NCBI GenBank assembly: GCA_964370765.1
Contig: CAYJKW010000017.1
Coordinates: 1 to 34,488 of the forward strand
Reading direction: 5' to 3'
DNA length: 34,488 nucleotides
DNA from: CAYJBH01 sp964370765
Lineage (GTDB): Bacteria; Bacillota; Clostridia; Oscillospirales; Ruminococcaceae
Part shown: in pieces, positions 22,253 to 30,653 of the stretch
How the letters are laid out: each line of letters begins with the position of its first letter
How positions within the stretch are numbered: position 1 is the first letter of the stretch
Program-made: the position numbers and the translations under genes
The notes under the pieces: model-generated
Databases searched by the model: none
What the model was told of the DNA's origin: nothing
What the model saw: only the letters and a program-made list of their open reading frames with translations

Positions 22253-22840
22253 ATGATACATTCCCTAACCGGAAAAATAACACATCAAACGCCGGATAGC
22301 GTTGTTATGGTATGTGGCGGTGTCGGCTTTAAAGTTATGATGCCATCATCGGCCGCCTGCGCCCTAAAGGTCGGAAGCGATGCTACTATATTTACCTACC
22401 TTAACGTAAAGGAGGATGCATTTGAGCTGTTTGGTTTTGAGACCGAACAGCAACAAACTGTGTTTAGTATTCTTATATCGGTATCGGGTGTCGGCCCTAA
22501 GGTGGGTATTGCAATACTAAATACCCTATCCCCTACAAAGATAATGCTTGCCATTGCGGCCGCTGACCACAAAACATTTACCGCAGCAAACGGCGTAGGA
22601 CCTAAGCTCGCACAGCGAATTGTGCTGGAGCTAAAGGATAAGGCAACATCGCTAGACATTGGCGATAACGGCACTATTGCATCAGCAATGCCGGTTACCG
22701 GTGGTAGTGCACAGGCGGTTGCCGCACTAGTCGCCTTGGGCTACAGCCGTAGTGAGGCCGCAGCTGCAATATCAGGGCTTGATGATAACCTACCAACCGA
22801 GGAGATAATAAAGCTTGCACTTAAACGATTTGCAAAATAA
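22253..22840 (+). CDS. ruvA: Holliday junction branch migration protein RuvA
   Basis: RuvA forms tetramers that clamp Holliday junctions and load the RuvB motor. The 195-residue protein has an OB-fold domain (1-65, IHSLTGKITHQTPDSVVMVCGGVGFKV at the start), two helix-hairpin-helix motifs (around VSGVGPKVGIAIL near 77-90 and NGVGPKLAQRIVLEL near 112-126), and a C-terminal RuvB-binding domain with AVAALVALGYSRSEAAAAI. The ATG at 22253 follows GAGG. Usual length and order. Confidence 0.97.
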   Translation: MIHSLTGKITHQTPDSVVMVCGGVGFKVMMPSSAACALKVGSDATIFTYLNVKEDAFELFGFETEQQQTVFSILISVSGVGPKVGIAILNTLSPTKIMLAIAAADHKTFTAANGVGPKLAQRIVLELKDKATSLDIGDNGTIASAMPVTGGSAQAVAALVALGYSRSEAAAAISGLDDNLPTEEIIKLALKRFAK

Positions 22841-22857
22841 CGAGGTAACAAAGTTAT

Positions 22858-23898
22858 ATGTTTGAACAAAGTGAGGAGCTACGGCTACTCTCGCCCGATC
22901 AATCACCGGAGGATAGCGACGGTTCGTTAAGGCCTAAATGCCTTGCGGAATATATAGGGCAAAGTAAAATTAAAGAAAATCTTTCGGTATATATTGCTGC
23001 TGCAAAAAAAAGGGAAGAGCCTCTTGATCATATCCTTTTGTATGGCCCACCGGGACTTGGTAAAACAACTCTTGCCGGCATTATAGCGGCCGAAATGGGC
23101 GTGCAGATACGCATAACAAGTGGTCCTGCAATAGAAAAGGCAGGCGATCTTGCCGCCCTACTCACCAACCTGCAAGAGGGTGACGTGCTTTTTATAGACG
23201 AGATACACCGCCTTTCGCGTCAGGTGGAAGAGGTTTTGTATCCGGCGCTTGAGGATTTTGCGTTGGATATCATAATCGGTAAGGGTCCATCTGCACAATC
23301 TATACGTATTAATCTTCCACGGTTTACCCTTGTGGGTGCAACCACAAGAGCAGGTCAGATGACAGGCCCACTGCGTGATCGTTTTGGGGTATTATTAAAG
23401 TTAGATCTATACGATAAAGACGAGATTTCGCAGATTATTCGCCGATCGTCCGGTATACTTGGCATCCCATGTGATAAAAATGGGGCCGATACCCTCGCAA
23501 TAGCGGCAAGGGGGACACCTCGTATAGCTAATCGCCTACTGCGCAGAGTTCGGGATTTTGCCGATATTCTGGGCGATGGTACTATTAGCGGCAAGGCGGT
23601 AGAGGATGCTTTTAAGCGATTGGATATAGATGAATCTGGTCTTGATCGTCTTGACCGTAATCTACTACGTGCAATAATAGAGCTATATAGCGGCGGCCCT
23701 GTAGGGCTTGAAACGCTGGCGGCGGCGCTGGGTGAGGAGTCGGTTACATTAGAGGATGTATGCGAACCATACCTTATGCAACAAGGACTGTTATCCCGAA
23801 CACCGAGGGGTCGAATAGTCACTACTGCGGCATATGAAAGATTAGGATTTAAGCCAAAGCAGGTAGAGGATAGTGCTCAGATCACCTTTATGGACTAG
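22858..23898 (+). CDS. ruvB: Holliday junction branch migration ATPase RuvB
   Basis: RuvB is the hexameric AAA+ motor that drives branch migration with RuvA. The 346-residue protein starts with LRPKCLAEYIGQ, has Walker A GPPGLGKT at 63-70, Walker B LFIDEIH at 111-117, sensor 1 in TLVGATTRAG, and an arginine-finger region (GPLRDRFGVLL). The C-terminal winged-helix domain (about 260-346) ends in TPRGRIVTTAAYERLG. It follows ruvA by 17 bases. Confidence 0.98.
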   Translation: MFEQSEELRLLSPDQSPEDSDGSLRPKCLAEYIGQSKIKENLSVYIAAAKKREEPLDHILLYGPPGLGKTTLAGIIAAEMGVQIRITSGPAIEKAGDLAALLTNLQEGDVLFIDEIHRLSRQVEEVLYPALEDFALDIIIGKGPSAQSIRINLPRFTLVGATTRAGQMTGPLRDRFGVLLKLDLYDKDEISQIIRRSSGILGIPCDKNGADTLAIAARGTPRIANRLLRRVRDFADILGDGTISGKAVEDAFKRLDIDESGLDRLDRNLLRAIIELYSGGPVGLETLAAALGEESVTLEDVCEPYLMQQGLLSRTPRGRIVTTAAYERLGFKPKQVEDSAQITFMD

Positions 23899-23933
23899 TA
23901 GCAACTTTAGCTATAACATCAGTTGGTAACTAC

Positions 23934-24122
23934 ATGCAAGATAATAACGACAACAAAAATAATCCCCCACCCACAAGGATGTCTATGAGTATATCGCTAG
24001 GTGTGCTTTTCGGAGTTATTGTGGGTACCATCGTAGATAACTACGGCATAGGAATAGCACTTGGAATGATTGTAGGAACTATGATAGGGGCATTTAATAA
24101 AAGAAACAACGATAAAAAATAG
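23934..24122 (+). CDS. Small glycine-rich membrane protein, hypothetical
   Basis: A 62-residue protein with a polar, Asn-rich lead and two hydrophobic, glycine-rich segments (about 20-34 and 38-53) separated by a short DNY turn, ending in a charged NKRNNDKK tail. The GxxxG-like spacing (GVIVGTIV, GMIVGTMIG) suggests a helical hairpin packed through a glycine zipper. The first ATG has almost no Shine-Dalgarno; an ATG at 23985 has AAGGA 6 bases before it and would give a 45-residue protein that keeps both membrane segments. It lies 35 bases after ruvB and may be cotranscribed. I do not recognise a family or function. Confidence 0.6.
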   Translation: MQDNNDNKNNPPPTRMSMSISLGVLFGVIVGTIVDNYGIGIALGMIVGTMIGAFNKRNNDKK

Positions 24123-24138
24123 TTTTTTCAGTGTTAAT

Positions 24139-24155
24139 ATAGCCATAGCGGCTAT
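24139..24155 (+). other. Small hairpin between the small membrane protein gene and glmM
   Basis: ATAGCC (24139-24144) and GGCTAT (24150-24155) form a 6-base stem with a 5-base loop. No U-run follows, so this is at best a weak terminator. I found no convincing -35/-10 pair for glmM in the rest of the gap. Confidence 0.3.
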
Positions 24156-24209
24156 TACTTATATAGATTGAATATTATTAAAGTATAACAGTAAATTTAG
24201 GAGAGATTT

Positions 24210-25568
24210 ATGGGTAAGTTTTTTGGTACCGACGGCGTTCGTGGAATTGCAGGAAGTGAGTTAACGCCAGAACTCGCAATGAAAATAGGCCGTGCAACTG
24301 CTTCGGTTCTTTCTAAAACAAGTAAGGAAAAACCTCTTTATGTAATAGGTTGTGATACAAGAATAAGCGGTGACATGCTACAAAGCGCTCTTGCTGCCGG
24401 CATATGCTCGGTAGGTTGTGATGTTATGTTACTTGGTGTACTTCCTACACCGGCTATTGCACTGCTCACACAGCGCTATCATGCAAGTGCAGGTTTTGTT
24501 ATATCGGCATCGCATAACCCTGCCGAATACAACGGTATAAAAATATTTAACCATGACGGCTACAAGCTACCGGATATTGTAGAAGAAGAGATAGAGAGTT
24601 ATATACTTGAGCCTGAAAAAGAGGCAACTATAGTTACCGCCGCAGGTGATGCGACAGGTAGGATTACACGCAGTAAAACCGGCGTTCAGGATTATGTAGA
24701 ATATATAGCAGGCTGTGTTTCTACCAAGTTGGATGGATTAAAGGTGTTGTTAGATTGTGCAAACGGCTCGGCCAGTGAGACAGCTCCGATACTATTTAAG
24801 CAGCTTGGTGCCGATATCGAGGTTATTGGCTGTGAACCGGACGGAATTAACATTAATAAAGATTGTGGATCTACCCACCTAAAAAGCCTACGTGAAAAGG
24901 TACTACAGGGCAAATATGATATTGGTGTTGCATTCGATGGCGACGCCGACAGATGCCTATGCGTAGACGAAAAAGGCAACGAGCTGGATGGTGATAGAAT
25001 CATTGCGGCACTTGCAAAGGATATGAAAAAACGCGGAGAACTTGCAAGGGACACCGTTGTAGTTACCGTTATGTCCAACCTCGGCTTTATGAAATACATG
25101 AAATCTATCGGCATTAACTGCTCGACTACCGCCGTAGGTGATCGATATGTTTTAGAGAATATGCGTGAAGAAGGTTACGACATAGGTGGTGAACAAAGCG
25201 GACATCTTATATTGAAAAAACATTCCACGACCGGTGATGGGCAGCTTACAGCCGCGCTATTTTTACAGCTGCTTGCACAGAGCAAATATTCTGCAAGCGA
25301 TCTTACACAGGTTTACGATAAATATCCACAGGTTATGGAAAATATTACAGTCTCTGCCGAGGGCAAAGAGAAGTATCGCCGAGATGAGTATATCGAAGGT
25401 TTTATAGAGGCACAACAGCAATCGCTTATGGGCGAGGGACGTGTACTTGTACGTGTTTCCGGCACCGAGCCATTAATTAGAGTAATGGTCGAGGGACAGG
25501 ATCTTGCAAGGATAGAGGTTGTTGCCGGACTTATTGCAAAAAAAATCAAGGAGAGGTTGCCAAATTAA
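24210..25568 (+). CDS. glmM: Phosphoglucosamine mutase
   Basis: GlmM interconverts glucosamine 6-phosphate and glucosamine 1-phosphate, leading to UDP-GlcNAc for the cell wall. The 452-residue protein has the family start GKFFGTDGVRGIAG, the phospho-serine loop SASHNP with Ser101, the metal-binding DGDADR near residue 243, the substrate loop GGEQSGH and the C-terminal phosphate-binding RVSGTEPLIRVMVEG. It has the usual length. The ATG follows AGGAGAG. The stop codon overlaps the next ATG by one base. Confidence 0.98.
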   Translation: MGKFFGTDGVRGIAGSELTPELAMKIGRATASVLSKTSKEKPLYVIGCDTRISGDMLQSALAAGICSVGCDVMLLGVLPTPAIALLTQRYHASAGFVISASHNPAEYNGIKIFNHDGYKLPDIVEEEIESYILEPEKEATIVTAAGDATGRITRSKTGVQDYVEYIAGCVSTKLDGLKVLLDCANGSASETAPILFKQLGADIEVIGCEPDGININKDCGSTHLKSLREKVLQGKYDIGVAFDGDADRCLCVDEKGNELDGDRIIAALAKDMKKRGELARDTVVVTVMSNLGFMKYMKSIGINCSTTAVGDRYVLENMREEGYDIGGEQSGHLILKKHSTTGDGQLTAALFLQLLAQSKYSASDLTQVYDKYPQVMENITVSAEGKEKYRRDEYIEGFIEAQQQSLMGEGRVLVRVSGTEPLIRVMVEGQDLARIEVVAGLIAKKIKERLPN

Positions 25569-26425
25569 TGAGGTTTTCTACCGAATGGAAGGACTACAGT
25601 CTGCTTGACATCGGTGACGGCAGGAGGTTGGAGCGTTGGGGTGATTATATCCTAAGCCGCCCTGATCCTGTTGCAATTGCCGAGCCGAGCTTTCCTGACT
25701 TGTGGAAAAAAGCTGATGCAGTCTACCACCGTGCAACTACCGGCGGTGGACAGTGGGAATATAAAAAGAAATTACCGTTACGTTGGGAGATAGGTTATAA
25801 GGATCTAAAATTTATTATCTCCCCTACTGGTTTTAAGCACACCGGACTTTTTCCCGAACAGGCAGTTAACTGGGATTTTTATAGAGAAAAACTACAAAAC
25901 AGACCCAGTGCAAAGGTACTTAACCTATTTGGTTATACCGGCGCGGCAACACTCGCCTGCCTTAGTGCCGGTGCAAATCTTGTACATCTTGATGCTGCAA
26001 AGGGCATGGTAAGCTGGGCGAGAGAGAATGCCGAGGCCAGCGGCCTATCTGATAAGCCCTGTCGCTGGTTAATAGATGATGCCGCAAGGTTTTTACTGCG
26101 TGAACAACGTAGGGGAAACCGATATGACGGAATAATTATGGATCCACCAAGCTACGGCAGGGGGCCGTCCGGTGAGGTATGGCAGCTGGAAAAAGAGCTT
26201 GCGACACTTATAAAAAATGCCGCCGATCTACTTAGTGATAATCCGCTATTTTTGGTCGTAAACGGTTATACCGCAGGCATATCACCTGCCGTATCGGCAA
26301 TGCTTTTAAATCGTTACTGCGATAGGCAGGGCATACAGGTAACCTCGGACGAGATTGGCCTACCGGTAAAGGATACAGGTATGGTACTGCCCTGCGGCGG
26401 CAGTGCAATAGCACAGTGGAATTAG
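25568..26425 (+). CDS. Class I SAM-dependent methyltransferase, RlmI-like
   Basis: The 285-residue protein matches the Methyltrans_SAM group that contains the rRNA m5C methyltransferase RlmI: LKFIISPTGFKHTGLFPEQAVNWDF before the fold, the SAM-binding LNLFGYTGAATLACLSAGA at about 118-136, LDAAKGMVSWARENAEASGL, and the catalytic-type DPPSYGRG near 195-202. It lacks the N-terminal PUA domain of RlmI, so its target, probably rRNA, cannot be named. The short N-terminal part (ERWGDYILSRPDP) is usual for this clostridial subgroup. It is one base overlapped with glmM and 6 bases before ecfA1. Confidence 0.85.
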   Translation: MRFSTEWKDYSLLDIGDGRRLERWGDYILSRPDPVAIAEPSFPDLWKKADAVYHRATTGGGQWEYKKKLPLRWEIGYKDLKFIISPTGFKHTGLFPEQAVNWDFYREKLQNRPSAKVLNLFGYTGAATLACLSAGANLVHLDAAKGMVSWARENAEASGLSDKPCRWLIDDAARFLLREQRRGNRYDGIIMDPPSYGRGPSGEVWQLEKELATLIKNAADLLSDNPLFLVVNGYTAGISPAVSAMLLNRYCDRQGIQVTSDEIGLPVKDTGMVLPCGGSAIAQWN

Positions 26426-26431
26426 GAAAAG

Positions 26432-27250
26432 ATGATAAAGATAGAGAATGTAAGGTTTAGCTATGGCGAGATAGAGGCTCTCAAAGGTGTGTCACTTAAC
26501 ATCTGTGAGGGTGAGGTGCTTTGTATTCTTGGTGCAAACGGTAGCGGAAAATCTACCCTTGCAAAGATGCTTTGCGGTCTACTTGTCCCGGACGAGGGGG
26601 ATGTAGTTGTGGATGATCTATCCACTGCAAAACATGATAACCTTTTAGACATTCGACGACGTGTAGGAATGGTTTTTCAAAATCCTGATAACCAGATTGT
26701 GGCCACCATCGTTGAGGAAGATGTAGCATTTGCACTTGAGAACTTAGGCGTAGACCCATCCGATATGCGTCGCCGTATAGACCAGGCGATGGAACTTACC
26801 GGAATAAGCCGCTTTGCTAAATCTCAACCACATAAACTTTCCGGTGGACAGAAACAACGGGTTGCAATTGCCGGTGTTCTTGCTATGGAACCGAAATATC
26901 TTGTACTGGATGAATCTACAGCAATGCTGGACCCTAACGGGAGGGCTTCGGTGCTATCGGTGGCAAAACGCCTCGGTAACGAGAGAGGTGTTACCGTAAT
27001 ACACATAACACACTATATGGAAGAGGCTTTAACCGCCGATCGTGTGATAATAATGTCGGATGGGCTAAAAGTTATGGAGGGTACTCCCTTTGAGGTTTTT
27101 AACGATACAGCATTATTAAAAAAGTATAGTCTACGTCCACCTGCAATCAAGGTATTGTGGGACAAACTTATTGCAAAGGGTGCTAAACTACCGCCCGATG
27201 TACTTACCGAGCAACAGGCTAAAGACATTCTGTTGCCGCTACTTAAATGA
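26432..27250 (+). CDS. ecfA1: Energy-coupling factor transporter ATPase EcfA1
   Basis: EcfA1 is one of the two ABC ATPases that power energy-coupling-factor importers for vitamins and metals. The 272-residue protein has Walker A GANGSGKS at 34-41, a Q-loop in FQNPDNQIV (the usual ECF form), the signature LSGGQKQR, Walker B YLVLDESTAMLD and the switch histidine in THYMEEA. The C-terminal part (about 220-272) is the ECF-specific extension. Start ATG follows AGGAAAAG. It is followed 15 bases later by ecfA2. The gene symbols assume the order A1-A2-T, which is standard. Confidence 0.95.
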   Translation: MIKIENVRFSYGEIEALKGVSLNICEGEVLCILGANGSGKSTLAKMLCGLLVPDEGDVVVDDLSTAKHDNLLDIRRRVGMVFQNPDNQIVATIVEEDVAFALENLGVDPSDMRRRIDQAMELTGISRFAKSQPHKLSGGQKQRVAIAGVLAMEPKYLVLDESTAMLDPNGRASVLSVAKRLGNERGVTVIHITHYMEEALTADRVIIMSDGLKVMEGTPFEVFNDTALLKKYSLRPPAIKVLWDKLIAKGAKLPPDVLTEQQAKDILLPLLK

Positions 27251-27265
27251 TAACGAAAGGAAAGA

Positions 27266-28105
27266 ATGTTAAAAGTTACCGGCCTAAATTTTGCCTACCG
27301 CAACCCTATTGGGGAGGCAAATCATGTGCTAAATGATATTAATTTTGAGGTGGAGGATAATGCCTTCATCGGTTTAATAGGTGCGACCGGTAGCGGAAAG
27401 TCTACCCTTGTTTCGATAATTGGCGGCCTTCGAAAGCCGGACAGCGGCACGGTATCGATAGATGGACTTGAATATGGCAAGGATGCTTCTACAACTAAAC
27501 AGCTACGCTATAAGGTTGGTATCTGCTTTCAGATGCCGGAACACCAACTGTTTTGCGAAACGGTGTATGAGGATATAGCTTTTGGTCCTAAAAATATGAA
27601 GTTAAGTAGCGAGGAGATAGACACCCGTGTACGTTATGCCGCCGAAGCAATGGGGCTTTCGGATGATATTCTCGAAAAAAGTCCGTTCGAGCTATCCGGT
27701 GGGCAGAAACGCAGGGTTGCAATTGCCGGTGTGCTTTCTATGCGCCCCTCGGTGCTTATTCTGGACGAGCCGGTTGCCGGGCTTGATCCTGCTGGAAGGG
27801 AAAGTCTTCTTAACCTTCTAAAAGGTTACCGCAAGGAGACTGGATCAACAGTAATTATGATATCCCATTCAATGGATGATATTGCAGAGTATGCAGAGAA
27901 GGTTATGGTTTTAAAGGGTGGAAATATTGCCTACTATGATACCATGCCAAAAATATTTGAAAAGTCACAAGAACTTGCCGACCTAAAACTATCAATCCCA
28001 GAGGTCACCTCACTATTTTTAGGTCTTAAACAGGCAGGGGTGGATATAGCCACCGACGTTTATACAATAGATTATGCGGCCGAAAGGTTGTTAGAAAGAC
28101 TTTAG
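27266..28105 (+). CDS. ecfA2: Energy-coupling factor transporter ATPase EcfA2
   Basis: The second ECF ATPase, 279 residues, has Walker A GATGSGKS, the Q-loop CFQMPEHQLF (the PEHQ form that marks EcfA2), signature LSGGQKRR, Walker B LILDEPVAGLDP and the switch histidine in ISHSMDD. It should form the heterodimer with EcfA1. ATG follows GAAAGGAAAG. It lies 20 bases before ecfT. Confidence 0.96.
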   Translation: MLKVTGLNFAYRNPIGEANHVLNDINFEVEDNAFIGLIGATGSGKSTLVSIIGGLRKPDSGTVSIDGLEYGKDASTTKQLRYKVGICFQMPEHQLFCETVYEDIAFGPKNMKLSSEEIDTRVRYAAEAMGLSDDILEKSPFELSGGQKRRVAIAGVLSMRPSVLILDEPVAGLDPAGRESLLNLLKGYRKETGSTVIMISHSMDDIAEYAEKVMVLKGGNIAYYDTMPKIFEKSQELADLKLSIPEVTSLFLGLKQAGVDIATDVYTIDYAAERLLERL

Positions 28106-28125
28106 ATACACAGGAAAGGAAACCA

Positions 28126-28953
28126 ATGACCCTAACCGACATTACCATAGGGCAGCATCTACCGGGTAACTCGACCTTGCACAATGCCGATGCAAGGTTA
28201 AAGTTAATACTTACGGTAGGTTATGCTGTGGTGTTGTTTATCGATTCAAACCCACTTGGAGTGTTGCTTGCACTTATTTTAGTATTAATGGCCTACCATG
28301 CTGCAACTATTCCATTTAAACTAATACTAAAAAGTTTAAAACCTATAGTTCCTATATTATTATTCACCCTTGTGTTAAACGGTTTTTTCATCTCCGGTGA
28401 TCCAATATTTACCCTGTTTGGAATTACATTAAGTTGGCAAGGCCTTGGATTTGCGGCACTTATGGCAAGCAGAATTGCCCTACTTATTATTGGGTCTTCC
28501 CTGCTAACATACACAACATCGCCTATTCTTTTAACATCGGCAATAGAATCAGTTTTGTCTCCGTTAAAGATAATAAAGTTGCCGGTGCACGAACTTGCTA
28601 TGATGATGACAATCGCCCTTCGATTTATCCCAACACTACTTGAGGAAACAGAGAAGATAATAACTGCACAACGTGCAAGGGGAGCACAGTTCGACGAGGG
28701 CAACATTGCACAACGTGTTAAGGCAATGATACCCATTCTTATACCGCTTTTTGTATCGGCCTTTAGAAGGGCAGATGAACTTGCAATGGCTATGGAATGC
28801 CGCTGTTATAATGGCGGTGACGGCAGGACAAGGTTACACCGCATGAAGTTTAGCGGTAAAGATGTAATCCTTGCAATCTGCACATTACTTTATTTTTTGC
28901 TTATAGCCTTTTCCGGCTTGATTTTTAGTTATCTTTTGGAGGTTTTGTTATGA
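28126..28953 (+). CDS. ecfT: Energy-coupling factor transporter transmembrane protein EcfT
   Basis: EcfT joins the two ATPases to a substrate-binding S-component. The 275-residue protein has several hydrophobic segments at about 26-65, 72-90, 105-130 and 250-275, and two coupling helices. The first carries the usual Ala-Arg-Gly at 184-186. At the second, the expected Ala-Arg-Gly reads Cys-Arg-Cys at 225-227 in an otherwise typical AME...YNGGDGRT context, so the arginine that contacts the ATPase is kept. No S-component is encoded in the window, which fits a shared (group II) ECF module. The stop overlaps the plsX ATG (ATGA). Confidence 0.94.
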   Translation: MTLTDITIGQHLPGNSTLHNADARLKLILTVGYAVVLFIDSNPLGVLLALILVLMAYHAATIPFKLILKSLKPIVPILLFTLVLNGFFISGDPIFTLFGITLSWQGLGFAALMASRIALLIIGSSLLTYTTSPILLTSAIESVLSPLKIIKLPVHELAMMMTIALRFIPTLLEETEKIITAQRARGAQFDEGNIAQRVKAMIPILIPLFVSAFRRADELAMAMECRCYNGGDGRTRLHRMKFSGKDVILAICTLLYFLLIAFSGLIFSYLLEVLL

Positions 28954-29954
28954 GGGTTATTTTAGACGTTTTTGGAGGAGACAACGCACCACACGCAGTT
29001 TTAGAGGGTGCAGTAATGGCAAAAAGCGAGCTGTCGGCCGATATTACCCTTTGCGGTAACATCGAAAAGATTAAAGCCTGTGCAAAAGAAAAAGCATATG
29101 ATATTTCCGGAATGGAACTTATAGATGCCGAGGACGAATTTGATATCTGTGAAGAGCCATCCACTATTATAAAACGCAAGACTACATCCCTTTATGTGGC
29201 ACTAAATGCTCTTAAAGAAGGCAAGGGCGACTGCCTTGTTTCTGCCGGCTCTACCGGTGGAGTACTTGCCGGCGGTACACTTATAGTTAAACGACTAAAA
29301 GGTGTTAAAAGAGGTGCTATCGGTACGGTTATCCCCGGCCTTAAACACCCCTTTGTACTGGTTGATACCGGTGCAAATACCGACTGCCGTAAAGAGATGT
29401 TTATGCAGTTTGCACGCATGGGCGATAGCTATGCAAAAGGTGTGCTTAATGTAAAAAACCCACGCATCGGCATACTTTGTAACGGTGTTGAAGAAAGCAA
29501 GGGCAGAGAGTTAGAGCAACAGGCATCCGAGCTGTTAAGGAATAGCGACCTTAACTATGTAGGATTTATAGAGGCGAAAACGCTATTCTTAGGTGGTGTG
29601 GATGTAATTGTAACCGATGGATTTTCCGGAAACATCATGTTAAAAACTGCCGAGGGTGTAGCTAAGATGATGACGGTAAACCTTAAGGAGATGATGTTCC
29701 AAAATGCCAAAACAAAATTTGCAGCTTTACTTTTAAAAAGCGGCTTTAAAGGCTTTAAGGCAAAGATGGACCCATCGGAGTATGGTGGCTCACCTATTCT
29801 TGGACTTTCAAAACCTATTATTAAGGCGCATGGTTCGTCCGATGCAAAATCAATAAAAAATGCAATTCGTCAGGCAATATCCTGTGCAGAAAATGATGTA
29901 TGTAACCGTATCGAACAGGGGATGATAAATGATACAACCTCCGATACAAAATAA
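28950..29954 (+). CDS. plsX: Phosphate acyltransferase PlsX
   Basis: PlsX turns acyl-ACP into acyl-phosphate, the substrate of PlsY in phospholipid synthesis. The 334-residue protein begins RVILDVFGGDNAPHAVLEGA, has VSAGSTGGVLAGG near 98-110, LVDTGANTDC near 137-146, LCNGVEESKG near 172-181 and TDGFSGNIMLKTAEG near 220-234. The ATG lies in a four-base overlap with ecfT. The usual neighbours (rpmF, fabD, acpP) are missing: rnc follows at once, and its predicted start overlaps by 26 bases. Confidence 0.96.
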   Translation: MRVILDVFGGDNAPHAVLEGAVMAKSELSADITLCGNIEKIKACAKEKAYDISGMELIDAEDEFDICEEPSTIIKRKTTSLYVALNALKEGKGDCLVSAGSTGGVLAGGTLIVKRLKGVKRGAIGTVIPGLKHPFVLVDTGANTDCRKEMFMQFARMGDSYAKGVLNVKNPRIGILCNGVEESKGRELEQQASELLRNSDLNYVGFIEAKTLFLGGVDVIVTDGFSGNIMLKTAEGVAKMMTVNLKEMMFQNAKTKFAALLLKSGFKGFKAKMDPSEYGGSPILGLSKPIIKAHGSSDAKSIKNAIRQAISCAENDVCNRIEQGMINDTTSDTK

Positions 29955-30627
29955 AGTGGATAGTATGAAAAGTTTAGAAAATAAGATTGAATACAACTTT
30001 AAGGACAGCTCGCTGCTACGTACAGCACTGACCCATTCCAGCTATGCAAACGAGAGTAAGGGCAGATACAAAAGTAACGAACGGTTAGAGTTTTTAGGCG
30101 ATAGTGTACTCTCTCTTGTGGTTTCACAACGCCTATATAGTGAGGATGCAGATAGGCCGGAGGGGGAACTTACCCGCCGCCGTGCAGGTGTTGTATGTGA
30201 GGATAGTCTTTACAAGATGGCACAGGAATTACAACTTGGTGATCACCTACTGCTTGGAAAAGGTGAACTTTCGGGTGGGGGTAATCGCCGTCCTTCAATA
30301 CTGGCAGATGCATTTGAGGCACTTCTTGGTGCAATGTTTTTAGACGGAGGGTTAGCCCCGATAGAGTCACTGTTAAAAAAACATCTTCGCATGGACGACC
30401 AGTTTGAAGATTATAAAACAAGGCTACAGGAATATATTCAAAAGCATTATGATTCGCCACCAGTATATGAGATAGTAGGCGAGCAGGGTCCGGATCATGA
30501 TAAGCTATTTGAAACAAATGTAAGCCTTACAGGTGAACTACTTGGCACCGGCTCTGCACGTAGTAAAAAAGCTGCACAGCAACAAGCAGCAAAACAGGCT
30601 TTAATTAAGTTTGGCATAAAAGTTTAG
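29929..30627 (+). CDS. rnc: Ribonuclease III
   Basis: RNase III cuts double-stranded RNA in rRNA precursors and mRNAs. The protein has the endonuclease domain with the signature ERLEFLGDSVLSLVVS at about 51-66, followed by a second acidic cluster (DAFEALLGAMFLDGG), and a C-terminal double-stranded RNA-binding domain (about 158-230). The ATG at 29929 has a strong AGGGGA six bases before it and overlaps plsX; it gives 232 residues. The ATG at 29965 gives 220 residues and a more usual start, but has a weaker site. Either is possible. Confidence 0.95.
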   Translation: MIQPPIQNKVDSMKSLENKIEYNFKDSSLLRTALTHSSYANESKGRYKSNERLEFLGDSVLSLVVSQRLYSEDADRPEGELTRRRAGVVCEDSLYKMAQELQLGDHLLLGKGELSGGGNRRPSILADAFEALLGAMFLDGGLAPIESLLKKHLRMDDQFEDYKTRLQEYIQKHYDSPPVYEIVGEQGPDHDKLFETNVSLTGELLGTGSARSKKAAQQQAAKQALIKFGIKV

Positions 30628-30653
30628 TTAGAATTTATACGGAGAAAAACAAA

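Noticed and set aside
21736..23898. A mobile or defence origin for the ruvC nuclease
   Set aside because: It is an ordinary RuvC of 165 residues in a ruvC-ruvA-ruvB operon; nothing relates it to Cas12 or transposon RuvC-like nucleases, and no CRISPR repeat is present.
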